A DNA stretch of 6,811 bases from Tissierellia bacterium (lineage in GTDB: Bacteria > Bacillota_A > Clostridia > Tissierellales > Peptoniphilaceae). The notes beneath the pieces were generated by a model, which was not told where the DNA came from, ran no database searches, and saw only the letters and a program-made list of their open reading frames with translations. Positions within the stretch are counted from its first letter, which is position 1. Each line of letters begins with the position of its first letter. The position numbers and the translations under genes were made by a program. Location: the NCBI GenBank assembly GCA_012513395.1, contig JAAZCH010000199.1:1-6811 (forward strand), in the 5' to 3' direction. Positions 6,356 through 6,811 of the stretch are shown here, in pieces.

Positions 6356-6523
6356 ATGAAATGCCCTGTTTGCAATTCAGAAGTAGATATTTTTGATATT
6401 TGTGATAATTGTGGATATCAGAATAATGGACCTAATGAAAAATTAGATGGCCCAAAAGGTCCAAATAAAATGACATTGAGAGAAGCGAAAGAAGCATATA
6501 AAAATGGGAAAATAATTGAATAA
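6356..6523 (+). CDS. Small cysteine-rich CPCC-like protein, possible immunity or toxin-associated partner
   Basis: A 55-residue protein from ATG 6356 to TAA 6523. C3, C6 (CPVC) and C16, C19 (CDNCG) form a zinc-ribbon-like four-cysteine knot, and GPNKMTLREAKEAYK (35-49) matches the tail of the cysteine-rich CPCC domain family, whose members read roughly CPCC...YEICPVCxWEDD...GxN(K/x)xSLxEAxxNY. Here the second cysteine pair is CDNC and the WEDD stretch is replaced by YQNN, so it is a divergent member. It starts four bases after the toxin-like remnant, so the two were one transcription unit; such small proteins next to toxin tips often act as immunity factors, but that role is an inference. There is no strong ribosome binding site: GAAAGAAGG at 6340-6348 is the best candidate, eight to ten bases upstream. 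A terminator follows directly. Confidence 0.72.
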   Translation: MKCPVCNSEVDIFDICDNCGYQNNGPNEKLDGPKGPNKMTLREAKEAYKNGKIIE

Positions 6524-6560
6524 AGCACACTAACAACAAAATGTTAGGGGTGCTTTTTTT
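6522..6560 (+). terminator. Rho-independent terminator
   Basis: Arms aaagcac-a-ctaaca (6522-6535) and tgttag-gg-gtgcttt (6542-6556) pair over 13 bp, interrupted by a small internal loop, around a 6-base loop. The 3' arm runs into seven T residues (6554-6560). It begins in the stop codon of the CPCC-like gene and is the clearest terminator in the window. Confidence 0.88.
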
Positions 6561-6628
6561 GTATATAAGAGAAAATACTTAAAATTCAAGGATATTGTTA
6601 AATAGATATTTTGATAGCCATTAAATTA

Positions 6629-6650
6629 TTAGTACCGATTTAGTACCAAT
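6629..6650. repeat. Tandem 11-bp direct repeat near the tRNA gene
   Basis: TTAGTACCGAT (6629-6639) is followed directly by TTAGTACCAAT (6640-6650), matching at ten of eleven positions. It sits 38 bases from the 3' end of tRNA-Leu. Short direct repeats spaced one helical turn apart resemble arm-type sites for tyrosine recombinases, but no integrase gene is present in the window, so that reading is speculative. Confidence 0.5.
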
Positions 6651-6691
6651 GGGGATTTTTCAAAAATATAAAAATCCTTGTAACCATTGGT
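6645..6691. repeat. Interrupted inverted repeat reaching into the tRNA 3' end
   Basis: The segment 6645-6660 (accaatggggattttt) pairs with 6670-6677 (aaaaatcc) and then, past a 6-base bulge, with 6684-6691 (ccattggt). The last eight bases include the tRNA CCA end and discriminator base. On the minus strand it forms the trailer of the tRNA transcript and could serve as a processing or termination structure, though no T-run follows the stem. Confidence 0.45.
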
Positions 6692-6774
6692 GCGAATGGG
6701 GGGAGTTGAACCCCCACGAGTAAATACTCACTGCCCCCTCAAGACAGCGCGTCTGCCAATTCCGCCACACTCGC
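6688..6774 (-). tRNA. tRNA-Leu (anticodon GAG)
   Basis: The minus strand folds as a class II tRNA of 87 bases including an encoded CCA (6690-6688). The acceptor stem is GCGAGTG with CATTCGC (one G-U pair), the D arm is GCGGAATTGGCAGACGCGC, typical of leucine tRNAs, and the anticodon stem is CTGTC/GGCAG around the loop TTGAGGG. The anticodon GAG lies at 6740-6738. The long variable arm is GAGT-ATTT-ACTC and the T arm is GGGGG-TTCAACT-CCCCC. The discriminator is A, as leucyl-tRNA synthetase expects. GAG reads CUC and CUU codons. Confidence 0.97.
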
Positions 6775-6784
6775 ATGGAATAAT

Positions 6785-6811
6785 ATTATAAACACTTATT
6801 TCTAAATAGTC
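6785..6811 (-). promoter_or_regulatory. Promoter of tRNA-Leu (edge of window)
   Basis: On the minus strand TATAAT occupies 6790-6785. Exactly 17 bases upstream is GACT at 6811-6808, the last part of a likely TTGACT -35 box whose first bases fall outside the window. Transcription would start near 6778, a few bases before the mature tRNA 5' end at 6774. Confidence 0.6.

Noticed and set aside
1..6811. CRISPR array, insertion sequence or rRNA
   Set aside because: No regularly spaced repeats, transposase motifs or conserved rRNA segments were seen.

Overview
The window is AT-rich, low-GC DNA with strong AGGAGG-type ribosome binding sites, A/T-ending codons and a CCA-encoded tRNA. This points to a Firmicute, most likely a Clostridia/Tissierellia-type anaerobe; that placement is an inference from composition and style, not from a marker gene.

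Layout. Positions 1-884 (minus strand) hold nearly all of a LysR-type regulator whose C-terminal end runs off the left edge. It is divergently transcribed from a five-gene plus-strand operon (1043-5969): a 38-residue one-helix membrane protein, a sodium:solute symporter (SSS family), a cyclic amidohydrolase of the hydantoinase/allantoinase/dihydropyrimidinase group, an M20-family N-carbamoyl-amino-acid hydrolase (or allantoate amidohydrolase), and an Asp/Glu/hydantoin racemase. The 158-base gap between regulator and operon carries two dyads and candidate promoters on both strands.

Logic of the operon. The symporter and its small partner would bring in a cyclic ureide. The racemase would interconvert its enantiomers, the amidohydrolase would open the ring to an N-carbamoyl acid, and the M20 enzyme would remove the carbamoyl group (or, for allantoate, the ureide nitrogen). 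This is the gene set of hydantoin-utilisation (hyu) clusters; allantoin use would need the same four activities, so the substrate cannot be fixed from sequence alone. The racemase appears to start at an AUU codon, because the first ATG would remove its conserved N-terminal strand and Asn-Pro-Asn motif.

Right end. Positions 6074-6352 look like a 5'-truncated C-terminal domain of a polymorphic toxin. It is followed four bases later by an intact 55-residue cysteine-rich CPCC-like protein, then a clear terminator at 6522-6560. A tRNA-Leu(GAG) gene on the minus strand (6688-6774) closes the window. Between terminator and tRNA are an 11-bp tandem repeat and an inverted repeat reaching into the tRNA 3' end, which together with the toxin remnant suggests a gene-acquisition site beside the tRNA.
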